DNA of 17,050 bases from JAJTHJ01 sp046316025 (GTDB lineage Bacteria; Pseudomonadota; Gammaproteobacteria; Burkholderiales; Burkholderiaceae_F), in the NCBI GenBank assembly GCA_046316025.1, contig JBKCXU010000133.1:1-17050 (forward strand), given 5' to 3'. Under the pieces are notes generated by a model. The model was not told the origin of the DNA. It saw nothing but the letters and a program-made list of their open reading frames with translations, and ran no database searches. The translations under genes and the position numbers were made by a program. Position 1 is the first letter of the stretch, and every line of letters begins with the position of its first letter. Of the stretch, positions 7,678-14,569 are shown piece by piece.

Positions 7678-8574
7678 ATGTGCGGAATCGTCGGTTTACT
7701 GGTCAAGAAACCCCAACTGCGAGAACGGCTGGGCGAGCTGATGCTGCCGATGCTGATCGGCATGACCGAGCGCGGGCCGGACTCGGCCGGTATGGCGGTG
7801 TTCGGCGCGCCGGTGGCGGCCAGCAAGCGCAAGCTGTCGCTGTACTGCGCGGCGCCGGGCTTCGACTGGAAACATCTGGAAGGTGAAGCCTCGGAAGCGT
7901 TTGCGGACGTGTCGCTCGTCGTCAAGGTCAACCACGCGGTGCTGGAATCCGCCTCCGACCCGCAGGCGATCAAGCGCTGGTTGCACGAGCAGTATCCGGC
8001 GGTACGAGTGCTGTCGGTCGGCCGCCGCATCGATCTGTACAAGGACGTGGGCCTGCCGGCCGAGGTCGCGCAGCGTTACGGCTTTGCCCAACTCGCCGGC
8101 ACGCATCTGGTCGGCCATACGCGGATGGCGACCGAAAGCGCAGTCAACGTCGAAAACGCCCATCCGTACACCGCGGGCGAAGACTGGTGCATCGTGCACA
8201 ACGGGTCGCTCTCCAACCCCGGCAGCGTGCGCCGGCAGGTGGAAAAGCTCGGCATCGGCTTCGACGGCGACTGTGACACCGAAGCCGCCTGCCGCTACCT
8301 GGAGTGGCGGATGCGCGAGGGCGACTCGCTGCAGGCCGCGCTGGAAAAAGGCTTCGACGAGTTCGACGGCTTCTATACCTTTCTGATGGGCACCGGCAGC
8401 GAGTTGGCGCTGGTGCGCGACCCGTATGCCTGCAAGCCGGCAATCGTGGCCGAGACCGATGATTACGTAGCCATCGCCTCGGAGTTCCGCTCACTCGCCC
8501 GGCTGCCGGACGTGAAGCACGCGCAGATCTTCGAGCCGGCGCCCGAGCGCATCTACGCCTGGAGCGTGCAATGA
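7678..8574 (+). CDS. mgsA: N-methylglutamate synthase subunit A (class II glutamine amidotransferase)
   Basis: This 298-residue Ntn-type glutamine amidotransferase begins MCGIVGLL, so Cys2 becomes the catalytic nucleophile after Met removal. Other class II features are TERGPDSAG, GHTRMAT at 146-152, and HNGSLSNPG. It corresponds to the amidotransferase domain of glutamate synthase (GltB) as a separate protein, as in GlxB/MgsA. By analogy it should release the methylamine group from gamma-glutamylmethylamide and pass it to the synthase subunit. The start is firm: ribosome-binding site GGGAG at 7664-7668 and the invariant MCGI N-terminus. Its stop overlaps mgsB by ATGA. On sequence alone PurF- or AsnB-type amidotransferases could be considered, but the mgsB and mgsC partners settle it. 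Confidence 0.91.
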   Translation: MCGIVGLLVKKPQLRERLGELMLPMLIGMTERGPDSAGMAVFGAPVAASKRKLSLYCAAPGFDWKHLEGEASEAFADVSLVVKVNHAVLESASDPQAIKRWLHEQYPAVRVLSVGRRIDLYKDVGLPAEVAQRYGFAQLAGTHLVGHTRMATESAVNVENAHPYTAGEDWCIVHNGSLSNPGSVRRQVEKLGIGFDGDCDTEAACRYLEWRMREGDSLQAALEKGFDEFDGFYTFLMGTGSELALVRDPYACKPAIVAETDDYVAIASEFRSLARLPDVKHAQIFEPAPERIYAWSVQ

Positions 8575-9254
8575 GCGCGCGCACTTTTGATCTCGCCGCC
8601 ACCCCGCTGCGCGAGGTCAACGCCTTTCTGCACGGTGATCTGGCCGGCGTGCAGGACGTGACCATTGCCAATCCGGACGGCGCGCACAGCATTGCGGTGG
8701 GCGTGAACGCGCCGGTGGCGATTGCCATCGACGGCCATGCCGGCTACTACGCGGCCGGCATGAACCAGCAGGCGCAGGTGACCGTGCACGGCAATGCCGG
8801 GCCGGGTGTCGCCGAGAACATGATGAGCGGCCGGGTCGAGGTCAAGGGCTTTGCCAGCGTGGCCGCCGGCGCGAGCGCGCACGGCGGCCTGCTGGTGATC
8901 CACGGCGACGCCGGCCTGCGCTGCGGCATCTCGCTGAAGGGCGCGGACATCGTGGTGGGCGGCAGCGTCGGCAGCTTTTCCGCCTTCATGGCGCAGGCCG
9001 GCCGCATCGTCATCTGCGGCGATGCCGGCGATGCGCTCGGCGACTCGCTGTACGAAGCGGTGATCTACGTGCGCGGCAGCGTGAAGTCGCTGGGCGCCGA
9101 TGCGCAGTTCGAGCCGATGAGCGAGGCCGATGTTGCGGCGGTCGCCCAGTTGCTGGCCGCGGCCGGCATCACGGCCGATGCCGCGAGCTTCAAACGCATC
9201 GCCTCGGCCAAGCAGCTCTACAACTGGAATGCGGATGCGGAGCAGGAGTACTGA
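8571..9254 (+). CDS. mgsB: N-methylglutamate synthase subunit B (GltB GXGXG domain-like)
   Basis: This 227-residue protein matches the C-terminal GXGXG right-handed beta-helix domain of glutamate synthase, here as an independent subunit (GlxC/MgsB). The helix turns show as repeated short strands rich in Gly, Val and His, for example VTVHGNAGPGVAENMMSG, LLVIHGDAGLRCGISLKG, IVVGGSVGSFSAFMAQAG and IVICGDAGDALGDSLYE. It has no catalytic residues of its own; in GltB this domain braces the amidotransferase and synthase domains. It overlaps mgsA by four bases and is separated from mgsC by 179 bases that contain a palindromic repeat. Confidence 0.9.
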   Translation: MSARTFDLAATPLREVNAFLHGDLAGVQDVTIANPDGAHSIAVGVNAPVAIAIDGHAGYYAAGMNQQAQVTVHGNAGPGVAENMMSGRVEVKGFASVAAGASAHGGLLVIHGDAGLRCGISLKGADIVVGGSVGSFSAFMAQAGRIVICGDAGDALGDSLYEAVIYVRGSVKSLGADAQFEPMSEADVAAVAQLLAAAGITADAASFKRIASAKQLYNWNADAEQEY

Positions 9255-9276
9255 CCGACACTGAACCGAACGCCTA

Positions 9277-9380
9277 GCGGTCTTCCCTCACCCGGCCGCT
9301 GCGCGGCCACCCTCTCCCGTAGGGCGAGGGGTCAAAGCCCCTCTCCATCCGGGAGAGGGGTGGGGGTGAGGGAAGACCGC
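9277..9380. repeat. REP-like palindromic element between mgsB and mgsC
   Basis: This element has perfect 17-bp outer inverted repeats: GCGGTCTTCCCTCACCC at 9277-9293 and its exact complement at 9364-9380. Inner arms around CCTCTCCCG and CGGGAGAGG are related to the other two copies but differ in detail, so it is a diverged member of the family. It occupies most of the gap before mgsC and would fold strongly in the operon RNA. Confidence 0.9.
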
Positions 9381-9433
9381 CGGCAACCGCACGCCGCCTG
9401 CAACTACCGCACAACCCACATCCAATCGAACTC

Positions 9434-10804
9434 ATGAACACACCCGCATCGCCCGCTGGATCCGAGCTGCAACTGCAAGAGAGCGCCGGCTACGACCGCC
9501 AGGTGCTGCACTACATCCAGCGCGCCGCCGCCACGGGCCTCTACGAAATCCGCGGCCTCGGCGCCAAGCGCCGGCTGCCGCACTTCGACGACCTGGTGTT
9601 CCTCGGCGCCTCGCTGTCGCGCTACCCGCTCGAGGGCTATCGCGAAAAGTGCTCGACCACCACCGTGCTCGGCACCCGCTACGCGAAGAAGCCGATCACG
9701 CTCGCCACCCCGATCACCATTGCCGGCATGAGCTTCGGCTCGCTGTCGGCCAACGTGAAAGAAGCGCTAGGCCGCGCCGCGACCGAAGTCGGTACCAGCA
9801 CCACCACCGGCGACGGCGGCATGACGCCCGAGGAGCGCCGCTCGAGCAAGACGCTGGTCTATCAATGCCTGCCGTCGCGCTACGGCTTCAACCCCGACGA
9901 CCTGCGCCGCGCGGATGCGATCGAACTCGTGATCGGCCAGGGGGCCAAACCCGGTGGCGGCGGCATGCTGCTCGGCCAGAAGGTGAGCCCGCGCGTGGCG
10001 GGCATGCGCACGCTGCCGCCGGGGGTCGATCAGCGCTCGGCCTGCCGCCACCCGGACTGGACCGGGCCGGACGACCTGGTGATCAAGCTGCAGGAGCTGC
10101 GCGAGATCACCGACTGGGAAAAGCCCATCTACGTGAAGGTCGGTGCCACCCGCGTCTTCAACGACGTGAAGCTGGCGGTGCACGCCGGCGCGGACGTGGT
10201 GGTGGTCGACGGCATGCAGGGCGGCACCGCGGCCACGCAGTGGGCCTTTATCGAGCACGTGGGCATTCCCACGCTGGCGGCGGTGAAGCAGGCGGTCGAT
10301 GCGCTGGAAGACCTGAACATGAAGGGCAAGGTGCAGCTCGTCGTCAGCGGCGGCATCCGCACCGGCGCGGACGCGGCCAAGGCGCTGGCGCTGGGGGCGG
10401 ACGCGGTGTCGGTCGGGCAGGGCGTGCTGATGGCGCTGGGCTGCAACGCCGACAGCTACGTGCAAGGCGGCGCGCAGCATTCGGCGGTGGCCGACTATCA
10501 CGCGCTCGGCACCGCGCCCGGCTACTGCCACCACTGCCACACCGGCAAGTGCCCGGTCGGCGTCACCACGCAGGACCCGGTGCTGGAGCAGCGGCTGCAA
10601 CCCGAGGTGGGTGCGAAGCGCGTGCGCAACTACCTGAAGACCATGACGATGGAACTCACGATGCTCGCCCGCGCCTGCGGCAAGGGCAACGTGCATCACC
10701 TGGAGCGCGAAGACCTGGCCGCGCTGACCGTGGAGGCGGCGGCGATGGCCGGCGTGCCGCTGGCGGGGACGGGGTGGGTGCCGGGGCGGGGTTCAACAGC
10801 GTAG
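9434..10804 (+). CDS. mgsC: N-methylglutamate synthase subunit C (glutamate synthase FMN/Fe-S domain)
   Basis: This 456-residue protein is the glutamate synthase central domain as a separate subunit (GlxD/MgsC). It has a TIM-barrel FMN-binding fold with GMSFGSLSANVKEALGRAA, TGDGGMTPEER, GQGAKPGGGGMLLGQKV, DGMQGGTAATQW and SGGIRTGADAAKALALGADAVSVG. The Cys pattern C365-x2-C368-x4-C373 in the GKCPVGVTTQDP context is the iron-sulfur ligand set expected for a 3Fe-4S cluster. It should carry out the reductive step making N-methylglutamate, using methylamine delivered by MgsA. The start at ATG 9434 lacks a clear ribosome-binding site; residues 8-40 before the barrel look family-like. It is the last gene of the pathway, and the oppositely transcribed AT-rich pair lies downstream. 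Confidence 0.91.
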   Translation: MNTPASPAGSELQLQESAGYDRQVLHYIQRAAATGLYEIRGLGAKRRLPHFDDLVFLGASLSRYPLEGYREKCSTTTVLGTRYAKKPITLATPITIAGMSFGSLSANVKEALGRAATEVGTSTTTGDGGMTPEERRSSKTLVYQCLPSRYGFNPDDLRRADAIELVIGQGAKPGGGGMLLGQKVSPRVAGMRTLPPGVDQRSACRHPDWTGPDDLVIKLQELREITDWEKPIYVKVGATRVFNDVKLAVHAGADVVVVDGMQGGTAATQWAFIEHVGIPTLAAVKQAVDALEDLNMKGKVQLVVSGGIRTGADAAKALALGADAVSVGQGVLMALGCNADSYVQGGAQHSAVADYHALGTAPGYCHHCHTGKCPVGVTTQDPVLEQRLQPEVGAKRVRNYLKTMTMELTMLARACGKGNVHHLEREDLAALTVEAAAMAGVPLAGTGWVPGRGSTA

Positions 10805-10993
10805 GGAACTTGTGCGCCTTGCGCTGGATCAACCGCTGCCTTGGCGCGCGCGGCCAAGAATGAAAACCTGGGGAGGTTTGTCGATACCGCTAATTCCATT
10901 GCACCGGTTGGTCCAACTTTTGGGGAAATACTCACTTAGAACACCGCCCAATGAGCAAAAACGCAGCCTCAATCTGTCGAGATCTCTCAATCT
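10805..10993. other. Intergenic junction between methylamine cluster and AT-rich island
   Basis: No gene is supported here. Composition changes from GC-rich to AT-rich near 10860, which marks the left edge of the acquired segment. CTTGGC (10840-10845) and GCCAAG (10853-10858) can pair, but no T run follows, so I do not call a terminator. The octamer CTCAATCT occurs twice near the right end. I found no matching direct repeat at the other island edge. Confidence 0.6.
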
Positions 10994-11854
10994 TCAGATG
11001 TGAATTGCTCCGTTCAAGGCGCTAATCGATTGCTTGAATTTGAGATCCCGAGAGAAAACAAGCACCTCATTGCCTACTCTGTTCGAGGCACTTTGCGAGA
11101 GCCTATACAACACTTTCCTATCAGTTGCGTACAGATTTAGAATGAAATCGTGATGATCATAGGAGATCATCCACCGATTCTTCATCTTACGGGTGTAGAT
11201 CGCGAGACGTTCGTGATCGGATTTAATATAAAAATTTAGATAAAGATCCGCCCCTTTCTGAAAATATGGCGGATCTAAATAAATGAAGATACTGTTCGGA
11301 TTTAAGTCTATTCTTCGAACAAAATGAATGCCATCCAAATTTGACAACGATATTCTGTTCTTAAATTTACGAATCTTTTGAATTCTGGATATCAAATCCG
11401 CCTTATTGAATCGAGCATTAATTTTGAACTTGCCGAGCTGTTCGCGACCCCCTATAACGCCACCCATCAGTACGCCGGAGACGTTTGTTCTATTCAGGAA
11501 GAAGGTCGCCTTCGCTAAATCAAAAATGTCAGCAGAGTCGGCGCCGGCGTAAACATCCCTATAAGCGCACCAGTTCTCCACCGACACCTGCACGTTTTCA
11601 ATCCAGTCGCAGAGGGCGTCGCCCCTCGACAGCACTGTCCGCCAGAACGCGTAGATCGATCGGTCCAAATCGTTAAGGTAGATTCGATCAACATATTCCT
11701 CAAACAAAAGGCGAAGCGCTAGCCCGGCCCCGCCAGCATAAGGCTCGGCGTACGACGAACCGATTAGGTTGTTCTCGCGAAAGAGTCTCGAAACGAAAGG
11801 AAAGATGCAGTTCTTTCCGCCCGGGTAACGAAGCGGCGAGCATAGATGACTCAC
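10994..11854 (-). CDS. D12-class adenine-N6 DNA methyltransferase (Dam family)
   Basis: This 286-residue methyltransferase should transfer a methyl group from S-adenosylmethionine to adenine N6 in DNA. Motif X is LRYPGGK (8-14), the SAM-binding motif I is EPYAGGAG (37-44), an NDLD motif follows at 61-64, FFLNRTNVSG lies at 118-127, and the catalytic motif IV is DPPY (194-197). This order is typical of the Dam/D12 (alpha) class. The recognition site cannot be read from sequence. Translation starts at GTG 11854 inside a GTGA overlap with the ParB-like gene; the motif X segment follows directly, which supports this start. Codon use is AT-rich, unlike both flanks. No restriction endonuclease is adjacent, so it could be an orphan methylase, a phage gene, or one half of a defence pair with the upstream protein. 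Confidence 0.88.
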   Translation of the reverse strand: MSHLCSPLRYPGGKNCIFPFVSRLFRENNLIGSSYAEPYAGGAGLALRLLFEEYVDRIYLNDLDRSIYAFWRTVLSRGDALCDWIENVQVSVENWCAYRDVYAGADSADIFDLAKATFFLNRTNVSGVLMGGVIGGREQLGKFKINARFNKADLISRIQKIRKFKNRISLSNLDGIHFVRRIDLNPNSIFIYLDPPYFQKGADLYLNFYIKSDHERLAIYTRKMKNRWMISYDHHDFILNLYATDRKVLYRLSQSASNRVGNEVLVFSRDLKFKQSISALNGAIHI

Positions 11855-13098
11855 TTGTTCTCCGCCTTTCCGTGCGAAGCAACCAAAGCCGCTCCGATTA
11901 TCAGAGACATCGCTAGAGTTTGCGGCATATTTGATGATGCCGAGTAGTTGTGCGCGCCAGTATGCAAGAGTTGGATTATGCTTGATTCCGTAACATTCTG
12001 ATTCGATAGGGTTGTCTTCCTATCTTGATTCAGCGTCGCTTTGGCGTCGCTAAATCTCGCCCTGATGTATTGATCCAAACTCTGTGAACAGTCTTTCGCT
12101 GCTGCTTCACACAACAGCCTGAGTGCCATTCGAATCAGGCTTGGGAATGCCGCCGATAGATTCTGTTGGTGCTCCAGGTAGAAACGGTGCAAATCAACGA
12201 TGTCCCGATAGAGGTTACTAACTGGACCAATTCTGAGGTACAAAGGTTCGCCGAACAATATCTCGTCACGCGCCTTGGTTCGACGACTCCTTCGGTTTTC
12301 AATCTCCGTCGGTTCGGCGATTGGCGAAGCGGATGCTAAATCAACCGGCCGCGGTTTAGATCGCTTATTCTCGTCAATCAGTCTCTGACTCGCTGGATTG
12401 AGGATTTCCAAGACCTTCCCGCGATTGCTTCTAGTGCTGATCACTTTGTCCCGGATTTTTCGGGATAAATCATCTAGTACGGTGGCTGCATTCGCAGCGC
12501 TGAGGCGACTCAATAAACGTCCGGCCGAGAAAGAGAACCCGAGTTGCTTGAGGATGTCATCTCTAAAGATTTCCTCCTTTACGAATCGCTGATTGAGGTG
12601 AGAATTGGCGCTGATCAGGCCGGTATTTTCCTCCATAAGGAGAAAGTGAGTCTTCTCCAGCTTCATGTGTTTATATAGAAAAGTGTCTCGCTCAAGCGGG
12701 AGCCACGACCCGGTTTCGGCATGCTTGCGGAACACGTTTTTCAACGCGATGTCTTTAGAGCAGACATTGCAGGGAATGAGCGCAGGAAACTCAGGGATGT
12801 CAATATCAAAGTCATCTACGGAGACGAGGTTGTGCTTGATCTTTCCGAGAACAATTCGTCTGTTGCCGTCGTATACGACCGGCTTCTTGCCGTGATACAC
12901 GACTGTGGGGAGTTCGCTGTAGTCGTAATAGCTTCCCATCTCCTTCGCTAGCTTTGCAAGGTTCCACCTCGCTCCGCTGTCGACAATGGCGCGTTTCACC
13001 ACGTCTTGGTCCTTGGCTTTCGCATCTATTGGGTCCCGCGGGTTTTCCGTCCAAAGTACCAAATCGCGCAACGGAATATCAATGATTTTTTGGCTCAT
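11851..13098 (-). CDS. ParB/DGQHR-like nuclease-fold protein, function unknown
   Basis: This 415-residue protein begins with a segment resembling the ParB/sulfiredoxin fold: IPLRDLVLWTENPRDPI (8-24), then LPTVVYHGKKPVVYDGNRRIVLG (63-85). DGNRR at 77-81 corresponds to the phosphate-binding or catalytic loop of ParB (GxRR) and DndB-like (DGQHR) proteins. A C-x2-C pair (C110, C113) might bind a metal. The middle (about 215-280) is basic and polar. The C-terminal third, from about 296, is helical with R323 in RMALRLLCEA and H379/H383 in LLHTGAHNY, reminiscent of HEPN or DUF4145-type helical domains. It is not a chromosome-partitioning ParB: there is no ParA and no clear helix-turn-helix. It overlaps the methylase by four bases, so they are almost certainly one transcript. 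The precise function is not recognised. Confidence 0.65.
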   Translation of the reverse strand: MSQKIIDIPLRDLVLWTENPRDPIDAKAKDQDVVKRAIVDSGARWNLAKLAKEMGSYYDYSELPTVVYHGKKPVVYDGNRRIVLGKIKHNLVSVDDFDIDIPEFPALIPCNVCSKDIALKNVFRKHAETGSWLPLERDTFLYKHMKLEKTHFLLMEENTGLISANSHLNQRFVKEEIFRDDILKQLGFSFSAGRLLSRLSAANAATVLDDLSRKIRDKVISTRSNRGKVLEILNPASQRLIDENKRSKPRPVDLASASPIAEPTEIENRRSRRTKARDEILFGEPLYLRIGPVSNLYRDIVDLHRFYLEHQQNLSAAFPSLIRMALRLLCEAAAKDCSQSLDQYIRARFSDAKATLNQDRKTTLSNQNVTESSIIQLLHTGAHNYSASSNMPQTLAMSLIIGAALVASHGKAENK

Positions 13099-13245
13099 AG
13101 TTGACGCTGAAGTTTGGTCGTTTCGTATCGAGGTTACAGCCGCGCGCAGGCATGCAAATCCTTGGTGCGAGATAAGTGATCCCGTTCAAAGCTTTGTGTA
13201 CTGTAATTAAAGGCTCCGGGCTCGACTTACCTTTTCTACATTACG
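13099..13245. promoter_or_regulatory. Upstream region of the ParB-like/methylase pair
   Basis: These 147 bases lie between the ParB-like start and the end of higA and must hold the promoter for the - strand pair, unless it is read through from higBA. A perfect 10-bp palindrome CAAAGCTTTG occurs at 13187-13196, about 90 bases upstream of the start; it could be an operator, but a palindrome this short may arise by chance. I see no convincing -35/-10 pair. Composition changes back to GC-rich near 13245, which marks the right edge of the island. Confidence 0.35.
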
Positions 13246-13635
13246 CTAATTCTGCGCCTCAGTTGATCGGCGGACCGCTTCCGGGCCGCGGGCCGCAGTC
13301 GCCGCCAGTTTTGTTGGTTGCTCCGCTCGCGGATGCCGGGCACTGGACCATCGGGCGACGCCCGCTCCGCTGATTCGCAGATCGACCTTCAGCCCGGCGG
13401 CAACCGCCATATTGACGAGCGCATCCAGGCTGAACAGATCGATTTTGCCGCGCGTGAGATCGGATACGCGGGGCTGAGTGACGCCGAAAATTTCCGCTGC
13501 CTGCGCTTGCGTCAGGCCGGCGCGGGTAATGTGGTTCTTGAGTGCCATCATCAACGCGGAGCGCAGCGTCATGTTCTCCGCGTCTTCCGGCGTGTCTTCG
13601 ATCGCGTCCCAGACGCTCTTAAATCGTTTGCTCAT
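13246..13635 (-). CDS. HigA-like Xre-family antitoxin
   Basis: This 129-residue protein contains a helix-turn-helix of the Xre type at about residues 38-75: AGLTQAQAAEIFGVTQPRVSDLTRGK. The whole segment from SVWDAIEDTPEDAENMTLRSALM to AAGLKVDLRIS matches antitoxins paired with Gp49/HigB toxins. It should bind and neutralise the toxin and repress the operon. ATG 13635 overlaps the toxin stop (ATGA), so the toxin gene comes first, as in HigBA operons. The last 40 or so residues (from GAGVARW) are Arg/Ala-rich and look unlike the family, whose members usually end near VDLRI. The tail abuts the AT-rich island, so the original stop may have been lost. Confidence 0.85.
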   Translation of the reverse strand: MSKRFKSVWDAIEDTPEDAENMTLRSALMMALKNHITRAGLTQAQAAEIFGVTQPRVSDLTRGKIDLFSLDALVNMAVAAGLKVDLRISGAGVARWSSARHPRAEQPTKLAATAARGPEAVRRSTEAQN

Positions 13636-13964
13636 AAGCCGAGCTCCTTCAAAAGTTCACGGTATCGCTTGGCTGCCAAGTCCAGATCGGCCTTGGGCGT
13701 CTTCTGCGACTTTTTGCCGAAGCAGTGCAGCACGTACACCGCGGCGGGCAGCTTGGCCACGTAGACCACCCGAAACGCGCCAGCATCGTCCCGAATTCTT
13801 AGTTCCTTCACGCCTGGACCGACCGCAGGCAAGGGCTTCCAATCGTTCGGCTCCAGGCCGTGTTGCACCTGATCGAGCTGATGGCCCGCCGCGCGTCGCG
13901 CTGCGACCGGGAAGGCGCGCAAGTCCTCAAGAGCGCTGCCACGGAATTCGATGGGCTTCGACAC
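13632..13964 (-). CDS. HigB/Gp49-like (RelE superfamily) toxin
   Basis: This 110-residue protein (start VSKPIEFRGSALEDLRAFP) matches the phage-derived Gp49-like/HigB family, whose members are ribosome-dependent mRNA interferases of the RelE fold. Recognisable segments are FPVAARRAAGHQLDQVQ, VKELRIRDDAGAFRVVYVAKL, and VYVLHCFGKKSQKTPKADLDLAAKRY. The GTG at 13964 is preferred over the longer open frame to 14039 because the family begins with a short strand like KPIEF, and because the palindromic operator and promoter elements lie just upstream of this GTG. It is translationally coupled to the downstream antitoxin gene. Its composition is GC-rich like the core genome. Confidence 0.85.
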   Translation of the reverse strand: MSKPIEFRGSALEDLRAFPVAARRAAGHQLDQVQHGLEPNDWKPLPAVGPGVKELRIRDDAGAFRVVYVAKLPAAVYVLHCFGKKSQKTPKADLDLAAKRYRELLKELGL

Positions 13965-13972
13965 GCGGCGAG

Positions 13973-14009
13973 CATACAATAATTTGTATGATGGCGCGGC
14001 TTGTGTGAA
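13973..14009 (-). promoter_or_regulatory. Putative promoter/operator of the HigBA-like operon
   Basis: The perfect inverted repeat CATACAATAATTTGTATG (13973-13990; 7-bp arms, 4-base centre) lies 8 bases upstream of the toxin GTG and is the kind of site an Xre antitoxin dimer would bind. On the - strand TACAAA (13988-13983) and TTCACA (14009-14004) could serve as -10 and -35 boxes with a 15-base spacer. The promoter part is less certain than the palindrome. Confidence 0.55.
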
Positions 14010-14098
14010 GGTTTGTTCGCATCGTTCACGACGATGCAAATTGCAGCGCAGTATCGGTAAGCCTTTTACGCTCGGCAGTCGAACCGCCGCCGTTCGCC

Positions 14099-14139
14099 TT
14101 GACGGTCACCATCTATTGGTACATCCTGCGTACCAATAG
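14099..14139 (+). promoter_or_regulatory. Putative operator of the Xre-RES operon
   Basis: A perfect 10-bp inverted repeat, CTATTGGTAC (14113-14122) and GTACCAATAG (14130-14139), surrounds a 7-base spacer and ends 25 bases before the antitoxin ATG. TTGACG at 14099-14104 could be a -35 box just upstream, though no good -10 is evident. Position and symmetry fit autorepression by the Xre antitoxin. Confidence 0.6.
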
Positions 14140-14164
14140 CTTGAATCGCAACCGCCCCGCTTCG

Positions 14165-14569
14165 ATGTCCGCCGTCCCCCAACCCGCCTCTTCGGTCGAT
14201 ACCGGCACCCGCGCCGCCCGCGGCCGGCTGGCGCAGATGGTGACCCGGCTGCTCGACCATTGGCAGCTTTCCGCCACCGAGCAGGCCGAGCTGCTGGGCC
14301 TTTCCACCGCCAGCCGCAGCACGCTCGCGCGCTACCGCAGCGGCGAGCCGCTGGCCGACAGCCGCGATATGTTGGACCGCGCCGGCCATTTGCTCGGCAT
14401 CCACAAGTCGCTGCGCCTGCTGTTTCCGCACGACCGCGACCTCGCCTATCGCTGGATGACCCAGCCCAACCGCCGGCTCGGCGCGCGGCCGATCGATCTC
14501 GTGATCACTCACGGCTTCGAGGGCCTGCTCGCGGTGCGCCGCTACCTGGACTTCCAGCGCGGCCAGTAG
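14165..14569 (+). CDS. Xre/MbcA/ParS-family antitoxin (DUF2384)
   Basis: This 134-residue protein fits the antitoxin of RES-Xre pairs. An N-terminal helix-turn-helix-like segment (about 20-60, LLDHWQLSATEQAELLGLSTASRSTLARYRSG) is followed by the toxin-binding MbcA/ParS domain (about 68-130), including LDRAGHLLGIHKSLRLLFP, RWMTQPNRRLGARPIDLVITHGFEGLLAVRRYLDF. It should mask the RES toxin and repress its own operon. I chose ATG 14165 because an earlier in-frame TTG at 14099 would place the start before the palindromic operator. There is no evident Shine-Dalgarno sequence, so a short leader or leaderless message is possible. The toxin gene starts on the base after its stop. Confidence 0.9.
   Translation: MSAVPQPASSVDTGTRAARGRLAQMVTRLLDHWQLSATEQAELLGLSTASRSTLARYRSGEPLADSRDMLDRAGHLLGIHKSLRLLFPHDRDLAYRWMTQPNRRLGARPIDLVITHGFEGLLAVRRYLDFQRGQ

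Noticed and set aside
5687..9380. A CRISPR array made of the repeated elements
   Set aside because: Copies are about 100 bp, palindromic, irregularly spaced by whole genes, and lack short unique spacers.
7678..10804. Ordinary glutamate synthase (GltB/GltD)
   Set aside because: The three GltB-like domains are split into separate proteins and no GltD is present; this is the GlxBCD/MgsABC arrangement.
10812..11003. Small + strand open frame after mgsC
   Set aside because: It crosses the compositional junction and shows no ribosome-binding site or family similarity.
13176..13764. Short + strand open frames opposite higA and higB
   Set aside because: They are antisense to well-supported toxin-antitoxin genes and show no family features.
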